DNA of 64,000 bases, taken from the NCBI RefSeq assembly GCF_000024865.1, contig NC_013595.1, forward strand, positions 1,240,001 to 1,304,000, read 5' to 3'. Position numbers and translations under genes: made by a program. Position 1 is the stretch's first letter. Every line of letters starts with the position of its first letter. The notes beneath the pieces are model-generated. The model was not told where the DNA came from. It did no database searches and worked only from the letters and a program-made list of their open reading frames with translations. This document shows positions 1 through 7,351 of the stretch, piece by piece. The stretch comes from Streptosporangium roseum DSM 43021. Its GTDB lineage: Bacteria; Actinomycetota; Actinomycetes; Streptosporangiales; Streptosporangiaceae.

Positions 1-2360
1 CTCCCGGCCGGGCGGACGAAGTGGCGCAGGTGCTGGGGGACCTGGTAGCGCTCGACCGGATGGGGGCGCAGGATCACCACCCACTCGCCGGCCAGAGCCT
101 CGGCCATCATGGCCAGGTCGGCGCGGATCGACCGCCCCGAGAACCTGGCCTGGTCCCGGTAGGTGGGGGCGTACAGCAGCACCCTGCGTCCCGGCGGGAT
201 CTCCAGGCTGTCCCTGGCCCGCCGTACCGCCTCGTCGTCGCCGTGGACGAGCACGTCGCACCGGGGCGAGCCGTAGCGCAGCACCGGCCCCTCGTACCCG
301 TGGGAGGGCAGGAAGACCCGCTCGAACTCGGCGCTCGGCGAGACCAGCGCGTCCCAGCGCGCCACCGCCGCCCGCCACTGCTCGCGCGGCCCGGGGAAGT
401 CGGCCCGCAGGTCGGGCGAGTTGAAGCCGACCGACTTGATGCCCTGGCCGTGCCAGGTCTGCAGGTAGCGGGTCCGGGCCGGTTTGGGGTAGGCCAGCGG
501 CATGCCGTGGCTGTCCACCCAGTAGCCCGCTCTGGCCATGGTCCACAGGTGGCGCCAGCTCATCCGCCGCACCAGCCTGGCGTCCCCGGGGAAGTTCCGC
601 CTGGCCCTGGCGACGGACCAGACCATGTCGAGGGGCGCCTGCCGCCGCCTGAGCTCCTCGTAGACGTAGCGCGGGTTGCCGGTGTATCCGGCGCCGACGT
701 CGGACTCGAACAGCGCCAGGTCCCGGCGGGGCGGCACGACCTTGATCAGGCCCTTGTAGACGCGGAGCTTCACGTCCGCCCGGCCCGCCCGCCGGATCAC
801 CTTGCGGGCGATCCGGCCCAGCCGGGGCACCGGCCGGAGCAGGCCCGCGCGCTGCCACCGCACCCGGAGGAACGCGGCCGGCCCCTCCGCCCGGACCGTG
901 ACCCGGTGCCCGGGGACGGCGGCGGTGAACGGCTCGCAGGACGGTTCGACGAGCAGCTGGTCGGTGGTGACCCGGCCGTCGGCGCGGACGATCCCGACCA
1001 GCGGGTCGTGGTGGCCGCCGAAGCCCAGGGGGCCGTGCCTGAACGCGGCGAGGTCGACGGTCGCCTCGCTCAGATGGCTGCCGTCGTCCTGCTCGTGCGG
1101 CGTCAGCGGCACCTGGTGGTCCTTGACCCGCAGGAACGCGGTCCAGCCCGGGTTGGCGGCGAGCACCCCGAACGGGTCGTAGGTCCTGATCGTCAGCGTG
1201 ACCCTGGTGCCCTCGCCGGTGAAGGCGGCCTCGTGGCGGAGCCGGGCCGAGGTGAAGGGCAGCTCGGCCAGCCGGAGCGGGGTGATGTCCATCTTCTCGG
1301 CGGGGGCGCTGCCCCAGTAGGTCCGGCCGTCCTGCCGCACGGCGCGCCGCGGCGCGGCATACGGCCCGTTCAAGGACCGGGCGGCGACCATGAGCTCGTC
1401 GCTCCGGCCGTCGAGGATCAGGCCGCAGCAGACCCGGGTGACCGGCTCGGCCAGCCTGAAGGCCTCGGGGTCGATCTCCGCCAGGTAGGGCCGGACCAGC
1501 GAGGAGAACTCCTCGGCCCACGCCGGATCACGCGAGGGCAGCGGGTTCAGGTAGACCCGCAGGTCCTGGCGGAGGAAGCGGCGCTGGCGCTCGGGCACCA
1601 GGTGGGCGAGGCCGTTGCCGCGCAGGATGTCGTCACTCAGCCGAGCCGCCCTGATCCGGTGCCGGACGTTGTCCATCTCCTTGATGCTCAGCGAGATCGA
1701 CAGCCGCGCCTCGTTCTTCTCCAGGGCCCGGTGCCAGAGGTAGACGACCCACGGGACCACGGCGAACCGCCGCGTCGCGCAGAGGAGTTCGGTGGTGAAG
1801 ACGTGGTCCTCGTAGTACAGGTCCTCCCGGAAGGGCAGCCGCCGCAGCAGCTCGGCCGGGTAGAGCTTGTTGGTGCTGAAGGAGTCGAGGAACAGCTCGG
1901 GCTCCTGGGCGATCCCCTCGACGGTCCTGCGCCTGGCGTACAGGTCGGGGTAGTAGCGCTGGGTCCTGCCGCTCCATTCGTACAGCCGGGAGATCTGCCC
2001 GGTGACGAAGTCGGCGCCGGTCCGCTCGATCTCCAGCACCATGCTCTTGCAGGCGTGCCTGGTCAGCCGGTCGTCGCTGTCGAGGAACATGACGTACGGC
2101 GCGCGGGCCGCCGCCACCCCGCTGTTGCGCGGCCCGCCGCAGCCGCCGCTGTTGACGTCGGCGCGCAGGTAGCGGATCCGGGGGTCCTCCCGCTGGAGCT
2201 CCCGCACGACCCGCTCGGTGTCGTCCGTGCTCGCGTCGTCGGAGATGATCACCTCGATGTTCCGCAGCGACTGGCCGAGCACGGACCGCACGGCCCTGGG
2301 CAGCCGTACGGCGTCGTTGTAGGTGATGACGACCACGCTGCAGTCCGGTGGATTGATCAC
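1..2360 (-). CDS. Bifunctional glycosyltransferase family 2 / CDP-glycerol glycerophosphotransferase, 3' end cut off by the window
   Basis: Likely builds a teichoic-acid-like wall polymer at the inner face of the membrane. The first ~240 residues are a GT2 (GT-A) domain: VVVITYND near the N-terminus, ISDDASTDDT, and the metal-binding DSDD at residues 94-97. The last ~230 visible residues look like the TagF/Glyphos_transf family: WHGQGIK at about 636-642 (family WHG..K), then YAPTYRD and LRPHP. A ~250-residue middle region has no domain I recognise. The GTG start at 2360 is chosen because a TAA lies in frame at 2426 with no start between them; I see no clear Shine-Dalgarno sequence. At least 786 codons are present and the C-terminus is missing. 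The family call is firm; the polymer made is inferred. Confidence 0.85.
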   Translation of the reverse strand, partial: MINPPDCSVVVITYNDAVRLPRAVRSVLGQSLRNIEVIISDDASTDDTERVVRELQREDPRIRYLRADVNSGGCGGPRNSGVAAARAPYVMFLDSDDRLTRHACKSMVLEIERTGADFVTGQISRLYEWSGRTQRYYPDLYARRRTVEGIAQEPELFLDSFSTNKLYPAELLRRLPFREDLYYEDHVFTTELLCATRRFAVVPWVVYLWHRALEKNEARLSISLSIKEMDNVRHRIRAARLSDDILRGNGLAHLVPERQRRFLRQDLRVYLNPLPSRDPAWAEEFSSLVRPYLAEIDPEAFRLAEPVTRVCCGLILDGRSDELMVAARSLNGPYAAPRRAVRQDGRTYWGSAPAEKMDITPLRLAELPFTSARLRHEAAFTGEGTRVTLTIRTYDPFGVLAANPGWTAFLRVKDHQVPLTPHEQDDGSHLSEATVDLAAFRHGPLGFGGHHDPLVGIVRADGRVTTDQLLVEPSCEPFTAAVPGHRVTVRAEGPAAFLRVRWQRAGLLRPVPRLGRIARKVIRRAGRADVKLRVYKGLIKVVPPRRDLALFESDVGAGYTGNPRYVYEELRRRQAPLDMVWSVARARRNFPGDARLVRRMSWRHLWTMARAGYWVDSHGMPLAYPKPARTRYLQTWHGQGIKSVGFNSPDLRADFPGPREQWRAAVARWDALVSPSAEFERVFLPSHGYEGPVLRYGSPRCDVLVHGDDEAVRRARDSLEIPPGRRVLLYAPTYRDQARFSGRSIRADLAMMAEALAGEWVVILRPHPVERYQVPQHLRHFVRPAG

Positions 2361-2423
2361 ATTATGAGGTGTTCCCGTGACTAAGAGTGGCTCCGTCTGG
2401 CTTGTGAACTGTTGGAGCTGTTT

Positions 2424-3560
2424 TTACTGGTTCCCGGCCGGCGGCCCCCCGCTGATCGGGTGCTCGCCCAGGGGCGGGCCGATGACGTCATCGGGGTGGG
2501 CGCCGTGCTCGAAGGCGGCCATGTGGGCCCAGGCGCCGAGGAGGGCCGCGGCCATGGCCCGCATCGTCGTGGCCGTGTGGGCGTCGCCGACCTCGCCGTC
2601 CCGCCGGAACCGGTCCCGCGCCTGCGCCAGCAGCCGCTGGGCCTCCGCGAGCTGCCGCTCGCGCCCGGCGAACGTCGTCATCCCGGCGGGAAGGTCGCCG
2701 GCCGGCCGCGCGTCACCGTCGCCCGCCCCCGGGCGGATGGGCGCGCCGCCACCGGACGGATCCGAGCCGGCGAGCGCGGGGTCGGCGTCCAGCAGCCGCC
2801 GGTGCAGCTCCCGCAGCTCCGCGCCGGGGTCGATGCCCAGCTCCTCCGAGAGGAGCTCGCCGACGGTGCGATAGCACTGGAGGGCCTCGCCCCGGCGCCC
2901 CGACCGATACAGCGCCAGCATCCGCTGTGCCCAGAACCGCTCCCTCAGCGGGTGCGCGGCGGTCAGCTCCCGCAACTCCGGGAGCACGTCCCCGTGCCGC
3001 CCCAGGGCCAGGTCCGCCTGGATGCGCAGCTCGACGGCGCCCAGCCGGCGCTCGGCCAGCGCCGGCGCGACCTCCCGCTGCAACAGCTCCGACGGCACAT
3101 CAGAGAGCGGCTGCCCGCGCCACAGCCCCAGCGCCTCCCGCAGCAGCGCCGACGCCTGTTCCGCCCCGCCGGCGGCGACGGCCGTCCTGGCGCGGCGCAC
3201 CAGGGCGTCGAAGCGGTGCAGGTCGACCGCCTCGTCGGCCACGCCGATCAGGTAGCCCTGCGGACGGGTCAGCACCGGATCGCTCCCGCCGGCGCCGCCC
3301 AGCACGCGGCGTAACCGCATCACGTAGTTCTGCAGGGCGTTCCGGGCGCCGCAGGGTGGGGCCTCCCCCCACAGCCGGGCCGTCAGCGTCTCGACGGGGA
3401 CGACCCGGTTGGCGTCGATCAGCAACGAGGCCAGCAGCACCCGCTGCTTGGCCGCCCCGATCGCCACGGGATCGCCGCCGCGCAGCGCCCTGAGCGGTCC
3501 CAGGACCCCGAACTCGAAACCCGGCCCCGGCGGGGGGCTCTCCCGCTGCGCATCCGTCAC
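2424..3560 (-). CDS. BTAD-domain (SARP-like) transcriptional regulator with truncated C-terminus
   Basis: A SARP/AfsR-type activator of 378 residues with a GTG start. Residues ~16-95 resemble the OmpR-like winged helix (FGVLGPLRAL, KQRVLLASLL, LWGEAPP, LQNYVMRLRRVLG). Residues ~113-250 are the bacterial transcriptional activation domain, ending LLSEELGIDPGAELRELH. AfsR-type proteins continue with a GRE-type lead-in to an NB-ARC ATPase; here the lead-in (LPAGMTTFAGRERQL, about 295) is present, but the protein then runs into an ~80-residue helical tail with no P-loop. It is either a small SARP with its own tail or the remnant of a larger regulator. It reads away from the lectin gene, with a 180-bp shared upstream region. 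The target is unknown. Confidence 0.8.
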   Translation of the reverse strand: MTDAQRESPPPGPGFEFGVLGPLRALRGGDPVAIGAAKQRVLLASLLIDANRVVPVETLTARLWGEAPPCGARNALQNYVMRLRRVLGGAGGSDPVLTRPQGYLIGVADEAVDLHRFDALVRRARTAVAAGGAEQASALLREALGLWRGQPLSDVPSELLQREVAPALAERRLGAVELRIQADLALGRHGDVLPELRELTAAHPLRERFWAQRMLALYRSGRRGEALQCYRTVGELLSEELGIDPGAELRELHRRLLDADPALAGSDPSGGGAPIRPGAGDGDARPAGDLPAGMTTFAGRERQLAEAQRLLAQARDRFRRDGEVGDAHTATTMRAMAAALLGAWAHMAAFEHGAHPDDVIGPPLGEHPISGGPPAGNQ

Positions 3561-3740
3561 ATCACGTTACGTTACTTATCCTTGGCGTTCGGCCGCCTGT
3601 TGATGACGGTGCGTGAGCAATAAGTGACCGTAAGGTGACCGGCGCGACAGTGGCTCCTGACACCGTTTCCTCTGCCGGACGTTCCGTTGCCCGGCACTCC
3701 GCGCCTCTCCGGTAAGTGCGACAGAAGGAACGAGGTCCAG

Positions 3741-4277
3741 ATGCGAAGGCTCACTGCACGTCATCGCTTCGCGCGCATCACCGCCGCCACCGCCGTCTCG
3801 GCGCTGACCCTCCTCACCACGGGCACCGCCCTGGGGGACACGGGGCCCACGCGTGAGGCCGACGTCGACGTCACGGTCCGCAACGAGATCCTTCCGGGCA
3901 AGTGCCTGGACGCGGACCCGGCCACCCTCGAAGACCCCGCCACGGCGGTCCGGCTGTGGGAGGAGTGCAACGAACAGCCCCAGCAGAAGTGGTTCATGAC
4001 GACCGACGGCACGCTCCACAGCCGCATCCTTCCGGGCAAGTGCCTGACCGCGGACCCGGGCACCCTCAACAGTCCCGCCACGAAGGTCCAGCTACTGGAG
4101 TGTGACGACGAGGCCCGGCAGAAGTGGGACATGCCGGGCGACGGCACGGTCCACAGCCGGATCCGTCCGGACAAGTGCCTGACCGCGGACCCGGCCACCC
4201 TCGAACGGCCCGCCACCGAGGTCCATCTGCTGGAGTGCGACGGCGAGGCCGGGCAGAGGTGGTCCTTCAGCGGCTGA
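3741..4277 (+). CDS. Secreted ricin-type beta-trefoil lectin of three near-identical repeats
   Basis: A 178-residue secreted sugar-binding protein. The signal peptide is residues 1-~34 (MRRLTARHRFAR, a hydrophobic stretch, ending TGTALGD). The mature part is three repeats of about 43-45 residues, each with a PGKCL or PDKCL opening, an ATL..PAT segment, and a closing Q-x-W: QKW, QKW and QRW. That is the ricin B / RICIN pattern, one copy per trefoil lobe, with no attached catalytic domain. The ATG at 3741 is preferred over an in-frame ATG at 3687 because it follows AGGAACGAGG and begins a proper signal peptide. A strong hairpin follows at 4384-4413. The ligand cannot be read from sequence. Confidence 0.85.
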   Translation: MRRLTARHRFARITAATAVSALTLLTTGTALGDTGPTREADVDVTVRNEILPGKCLDADPATLEDPATAVRLWEECNEQPQQKWFMTTDGTLHSRILPGKCLTADPGTLNSPATKVQLLECDDEARQKWDMPGDGTVHSRIRPDKCLTADPATLERPATEVHLLECDGEAGQRWSFSG

Positions 4278-4360
4278 CCCACCCCCGCCGGACCGTGGAT
4301 CGGTGATGGCGTCCGAGACCGTGCGGTCGCCGCGCGGCCCCCTCCCGCCTCCGGCGGTCT

Positions 4361-4397
4361 CGGACCCCGGCGATGTCCGGGGACAGGACCTGGCCCG
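4361..4397 (+). repeat. 37-bp direct repeat, copy 1
   Basis: This matches 6701-6737 with three mismatches in 37 bases; the shared core is CCGGCGATGTCCGGGGACAG. The two copies lie in the same orientation about 2.34 kb apart, on either side of the NmrA-like and hydrolase-like gene pair. The right part of this copy overlaps the palindromic terminator at 4384-4413, which the other copy lacks. Confidence 0.75.
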
Positions 4398-4413
4398 TAC
4401 GGGCCAGGTCCTG
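4384..4413. terminator. 30-bp perfect palindrome, bidirectional terminator
   Basis: The arm CAGGACCTGGCCCGT is followed directly by its exact reverse complement, giving a 30-base perfect palindrome. It lies between the convergent lectin gene (ends 4277) and NmrA-like gene (ends 4440), so it probably terminates both. No T-run follows, as is common in GC-rich actinomycetes. Confidence 0.7.
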
Positions 4414-4439
4414 AACGTCATGGACACGTGGCACCGGCT

Positions 4440-5261
4440 TCAGCGGAACGACGCGGCGTTCTCGCGCGCCCACTCGGCGAAGGACCGAGCCGGACGCCCG
4501 GTGACCTCCTCGACGGTCGGCACCACGGTGTAGCCGACCTCCGGGGTGTTGCCGAGCGCGTCGATCAGGAACTCGATCGTCTCCTGACCCATACCGAACC
4601 CGGCCCACATCTCACGCGCCTGCGCCTCGGTCAGCTCCTCGAAGCCGATCTCCTTGCCGATCGCCACGCCGAGCCGCTCGACCTTCTCGGTGGTGCGCAG
4701 CGCCTCGGGGCCGGTCAGCGTGTAGGTGCGCCCACCGTGCCCACCCTCGACGAGCACCCTGGCGGCCACGGCCGCGATGTCGCGCTCGTGGACCGTCGCG
4801 CTGAGCCGCCCGCCGAACGGCTCGCGGATGACGCCCTGGTAGCGCACGCCGTCGGCCCACCACTTGAGCGTGTTGGACATGAACTCCACCGGGTTGAGCA
4901 GCGTCCACTCCAGCTCGCTCGCGGCCAGCGCGGTCTCCAGCGGACCGTCCACCCGCCCGCCGAGCACGGTGACCCGCTTGACGCCCGCCTCGGCGAGCAG
5001 CTCCACGATCTGCTCGCCGTGCCGCAGGGGCGCGTAGTCGTCACCGGCGAAGTTGATCAGGTGAACGCCGGTGACGCCGTCGAACGCCCGGCCCAGGGTG
5101 CCGGGGTCGCCCAGGTCGCCGCCGACCACCTCGACGCCCGCGGGCAGGTCGGCCTTGGCCGGGTTCCGGGTGAGCGCGCGCACCCGCTGACCGGCTTCGA
5201 GCAGCTCGGCGACGACGAGGCGGCCGACGGTTCCCGTGGCTCCGGTGACGAGGAAAGTCAT
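4440..5261 (-). CDS. NmrA-like NAD(P)-binding protein (atypical SDR)
   Basis: A cytoplasmic 273-residue Rossmann protein. It opens MTFLVTGATGTVGR, the GxxGxxG dinucleotide-binding loop, followed by RALTRNP, which usually favours NADP, and GDLGDP. The classical SDR Tyr-x3-Lys pair is absent. Length and layout fit the NmrA/HSCARG and quinone-reductase-like group, whose members are redox sensors or reductases. It ends GRPARSFAEWARENAASF, typical of the family. It follows the hydrolase-like gene by 172 bp on the same strand. CGGAACAG occurs twice 15 bp apart (5289-5296, 5304-5311) just upstream and may be a regulator site. The substrate is unknown. Confidence 0.85.
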   Translation of the reverse strand: MTFLVTGATGTVGRLVVAELLEAGQRVRALTRNPAKADLPAGVEVVGGDLGDPGTLGRAFDGVTGVHLINFAGDDYAPLRHGEQIVELLAEAGVKRVTVLGGRVDGPLETALAASELEWTLLNPVEFMSNTLKWWADGVRYQGVIREPFGGRLSATVHERDIAAVAARVLVEGGHGGRTYTLTGPEALRTTEKVERLGVAIGKEIGFEELTEAQAREMWAGFGMGQETIEFLIDALGNTPEVGYTVVPTVEEVTGRPARSFAEWARENAASFR

Positions 5262-5319
5262 GGTGATGTACTCCAGTCAGGTGTGAAACGGAACAGTTAG
5301 GTGCGGAACAGAACGATCA

Positions 5320-5336
5320 GGCCCGGTGCTCGGGCC
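5320..5336 (-). terminator. Small hairpin downstream of the hydrolase-like gene
   Basis: GGCCCG and CGGGCC form a six-base-pair stem around a five-base loop, in the gap between the hydrolase-like gene and the NmrA-like gene. The stem is short, so this is only a weak attenuator or terminator candidate. Confidence 0.35.
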
Positions 5337-5433
5337 GCTATCACCACTGGTGCCACGGACCCGAGCGGAGGGCCGGGTCAGGTCGCCGGCCAGGCTGCCG
5401 CGCAACCACGGCGCGTACCCCGCCGGGGCGGAG

Positions 5434-6564
5434 TCAGAGGCTGTCGAAGAACTTCTTGACATCCGCGGCGTAGGCGGCCGGCTGTTCGAGGGCGAGGAAG
5501 TTGCCGCCGCGTTCGAGTTCGCTCCAGTGGACCACGTCGCTGTCGCGTTCGGCGAAGCGGCGGATGGTCACGTCGGTGCTCATGGCCACCGTGAAGCCGG
5601 TCGGAACGCCGCTGCGTGGCTTGGGCGTCCAGGCGTCGGGGTCGTGGGACGCCTCGTAGTACAGGTTGGCGGACGAGCCCGCGGTGCCGGTGAACCAGTA
5701 CAGGCTGACATTGGTCAGCAGGATGTCCCGGTCGACCGCGTCCTCGGGCAGATCGGCCGAGTCGTCGGTCCACTCCTTGAACTTCTCGGTGATCCAGGCC
5801 AGCTGGCCGACCGGGGAGTCGTGCAGGCCGTAGGCCAGGGTCTGCGGCCTGGTGGCGGAGATGACGTTGAAACCCATCTTGTCGTCGCGGAAGTTCTGCA
5901 GCCTGGCCAGGCGCTGCTGCTCGGCCTCGGTCAGGTCGGCGAAGTCGGCCGGGTCGTCCGAGGGGAAGGTGATGTGACCGTTGCCGTGGACGCCGATCAC
6001 CTGCTCCGGTGCCTGGCGGCCCATCTCGATGGCGACCGCAGCGCCGCCGCCGGACCCCTGAACGCCATAGCGGTCGTAGCCGAGGCGCCCCATCAACTCG
6101 ACGAACGCGCCCGCGATCTTGCCGGTGTTCCAGCCCGGCCCAGCCAGCGGCCCGGAGAAGGCGATGCCGGGCAGGGTGGTCAGGACCAGGTGAAAGTCCC
6201 GCGAGAGCGGCTCGACAGCCTGGAGGAACAGGACGAACGAGCCCGGCCAGTCATGGGTGAGCAGCAACGGGACGGCGTCGGGGTTGGCCGAGCGGACGTG
6301 CGCGAAGTGCAGGCGCTGCCCGTCGATCTCAGTGGTGAACTGGGGCAGGTCGTTCAGCCTGGCCTCCTGCTTGCGCCAGTCGTAGCCGTCAGCCCAGTAG
6401 TCGGCGAGCTGCCTGAGGTAGTCGACGGGCACTCCGCGGCTCCAGCCCTGCCCGCCGATCTCCCCGCTCCAGCGGGTACGGCGCAGCCGCTCCCGCAGAT
6501 CGTCAAGGTCGGCTTGCGGGATCTCGATGCGGAACGGGGTGATGTCAACGTTCATGACGTTCAT
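5434..6564 (-). CDS. Epoxide hydrolase homologue (alpha/beta fold) lacking the catalytic residues
   Basis: A 376-residue protein with the epoxide-hydrolase N-terminal segment (ITPFRIEIPQADLDDLRERL, residues ~8-27) and an alpha/beta-hydrolase body. Active relatives have HGWPGS, a nucleophile elbow GGDWG and a late GGHF. Here these read HDWPGS (104-109), QGSGGGA (169-175, with Gly172 where the nucleophilic Asp belongs) and RGGNF (Asn355 in place of the base His). The family's GYGFSGP is GIAFSGP. The fold-determining stretches, such as YWFTGTAGSSANLYYE, are intact and the frame is open, so this looks like a preserved pseudo-enzyme. The ATG at 6564 follows GGGGAG; an in-frame ATG at 6615 adds 17 residues with no family likeness. 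Confidence 0.85.
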   Translation of the reverse strand: MNVMNVDITPFRIEIPQADLDDLRERLRRTRWSGEIGGQGWSRGVPVDYLRQLADYWADGYDWRKQEARLNDLPQFTTEIDGQRLHFAHVRSANPDAVPLLLTHDWPGSFVLFLQAVEPLSRDFHLVLTTLPGIAFSGPLAGPGWNTGKIAGAFVELMGRLGYDRYGVQGSGGGAAVAIEMGRQAPEQVIGVHGNGHITFPSDDPADFADLTEAEQQRLARLQNFRDDKMGFNVISATRPQTLAYGLHDSPVGQLAWITEKFKEWTDDSADLPEDAVDRDILLTNVSLYWFTGTAGSSANLYYEASHDPDAWTPKPRSGVPTGFTVAMSTDVTIRRFAERDSDVVHWSELERGGNFLALEQPAAYAADVKKFFDSL

Positions 6565-6641
6565 CGTGCTCCCCGGCGCCCGCTGCCCACCAGTGCCTGG
6601 CGCACCTCCTGACATGCACTAATGAAGTACACGGACACGGC

Positions 6642-6667
6642 GATTGCACGGTCTTCCGTGTGCAATC
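6642..6667. promoter_or_regulatory. Inverted repeat between divergent hydrolase-like and sigma genes
   Basis: GATTGCAC (6642-6649) and GTGCAATC (6660-6667) are perfect 8-base arms around a 10-base spacer, about 80 bp upstream of the hydrolase-like start and 145 bp upstream of the sigma-factor start. The symmetry suits a dimeric regulator; which gene it controls is not shown. Confidence 0.45.
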
Positions 6668-6700
6668 TGCATGCCTTGTCAGGAGGCGCTTCACGACGGC

Positions 6701-6737
6701 CGGACTCCGGCGATGTCCGGGGACAGGTCCTGGTCCG
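6701..6737 (+). repeat. 37-bp direct repeat, copy 2
   Basis: The partner of 4361-4397, in the same orientation with three differences. It lies in the 247-bp gap between the hydrolase-like gene and the ECF sigma gene and is not followed by the extended palindrome seen at copy 1. Confidence 0.75.
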
Positions 6738-6811
6738 GAAAACAGGGAAGGGGGGTGCGACCATCGGGCAAGAAGGGATGTCCTGATCCTTCCGGCAGGG
6801 GAGACCCTTGC

Positions 6812-7351
6812 ATGATCGCTGTCCCTGACGCCGCCTCGGTCGTCGATCCCGAGCGGTTCGGCACCGTCTTCGACGCGCACTACGAGGAGATCCGCCGCTA
6901 CATCGGACGGCGGCTCGACCTCGACACCGCCGAGGACCTGGCCGCCGAGACCTTCCTGATCGCCTTCCGCCGGCGCAGCCGGTTCGACCCCGCCCGGGGC
7001 GCGATCCGGCCCTGGCTGTACGGCATCGCCACCAACCTGATCGGCCGCCACCGCAGGGCCGAGCTGCGCCGCTACCGGGCGCTGGCCAGGACGGGCCCGC
7101 CACCCGACGACGACGCCCACGACCAGCGGGTCGTCGACCGCGTCGCGGCGGGGGTGACGGTCGGCCGGCTCTCGGGGGCGCTGGCGGGGCTGTCCAAGGG
7201 CGAGCGCGACGTGGTGCTGCTCGTCGCCTACGGCGGGCTGACCTATGACGAGGTCGCCGAGGCGCTCGGGGTCGCCTACGGCACCGTCGCCTCCCGGCTC
7301 AGCCGGGCCAGAGCCAAGCTGCACAAGTCGCTGGGAGTGGAGATCCGATGA
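6812..7351 (+). CDS. ECF-type RNA polymerase sigma factor
   Basis: A 179-residue sigma-70 family protein with regions 2 and 4 only. Region 2 is FDAHYEEIRRYIGRRL..AEDLAAETFLIAFRRR and then RPWLYGIATNLI; region 4 is LSKGERDVVLLVAYGGLTYDEVAEALGVAYGTVASRLSRARAKL, a clear helix-turn-helix for the -35 element. The ATG at 6812 follows CAGGGGAG at good spacing; in-frame codons further upstream give no sigma likeness. Its last codons overlap the next gene by four bases (ATGA), so the two are co-translated, the usual arrangement for an ECF sigma factor and its membrane partner. Confidence 0.9.
   Translation: MIAVPDAASVVDPERFGTVFDAHYEEIRRYIGRRLDLDTAEDLAAETFLIAFRRRSRFDPARGAIRPWLYGIATNLIGRHRRAELRRYRALARTGPPPDDDAHDQRVVDRVAAGVTVGRLSGALAGLSKGERDVVLLVAYGGLTYDEVAEALGVAYGTVASRLSRARAKLHKSLGVEIR

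Noticed and set aside
21..2384. 787-codon plus-strand frame
   Set aside because: It is the complement of the minus-strand GT2/TagF-like gene; its translation is Pro/Gly/Arg/Ala-rich with no family motif, as expected from high-GC wobble shadows.
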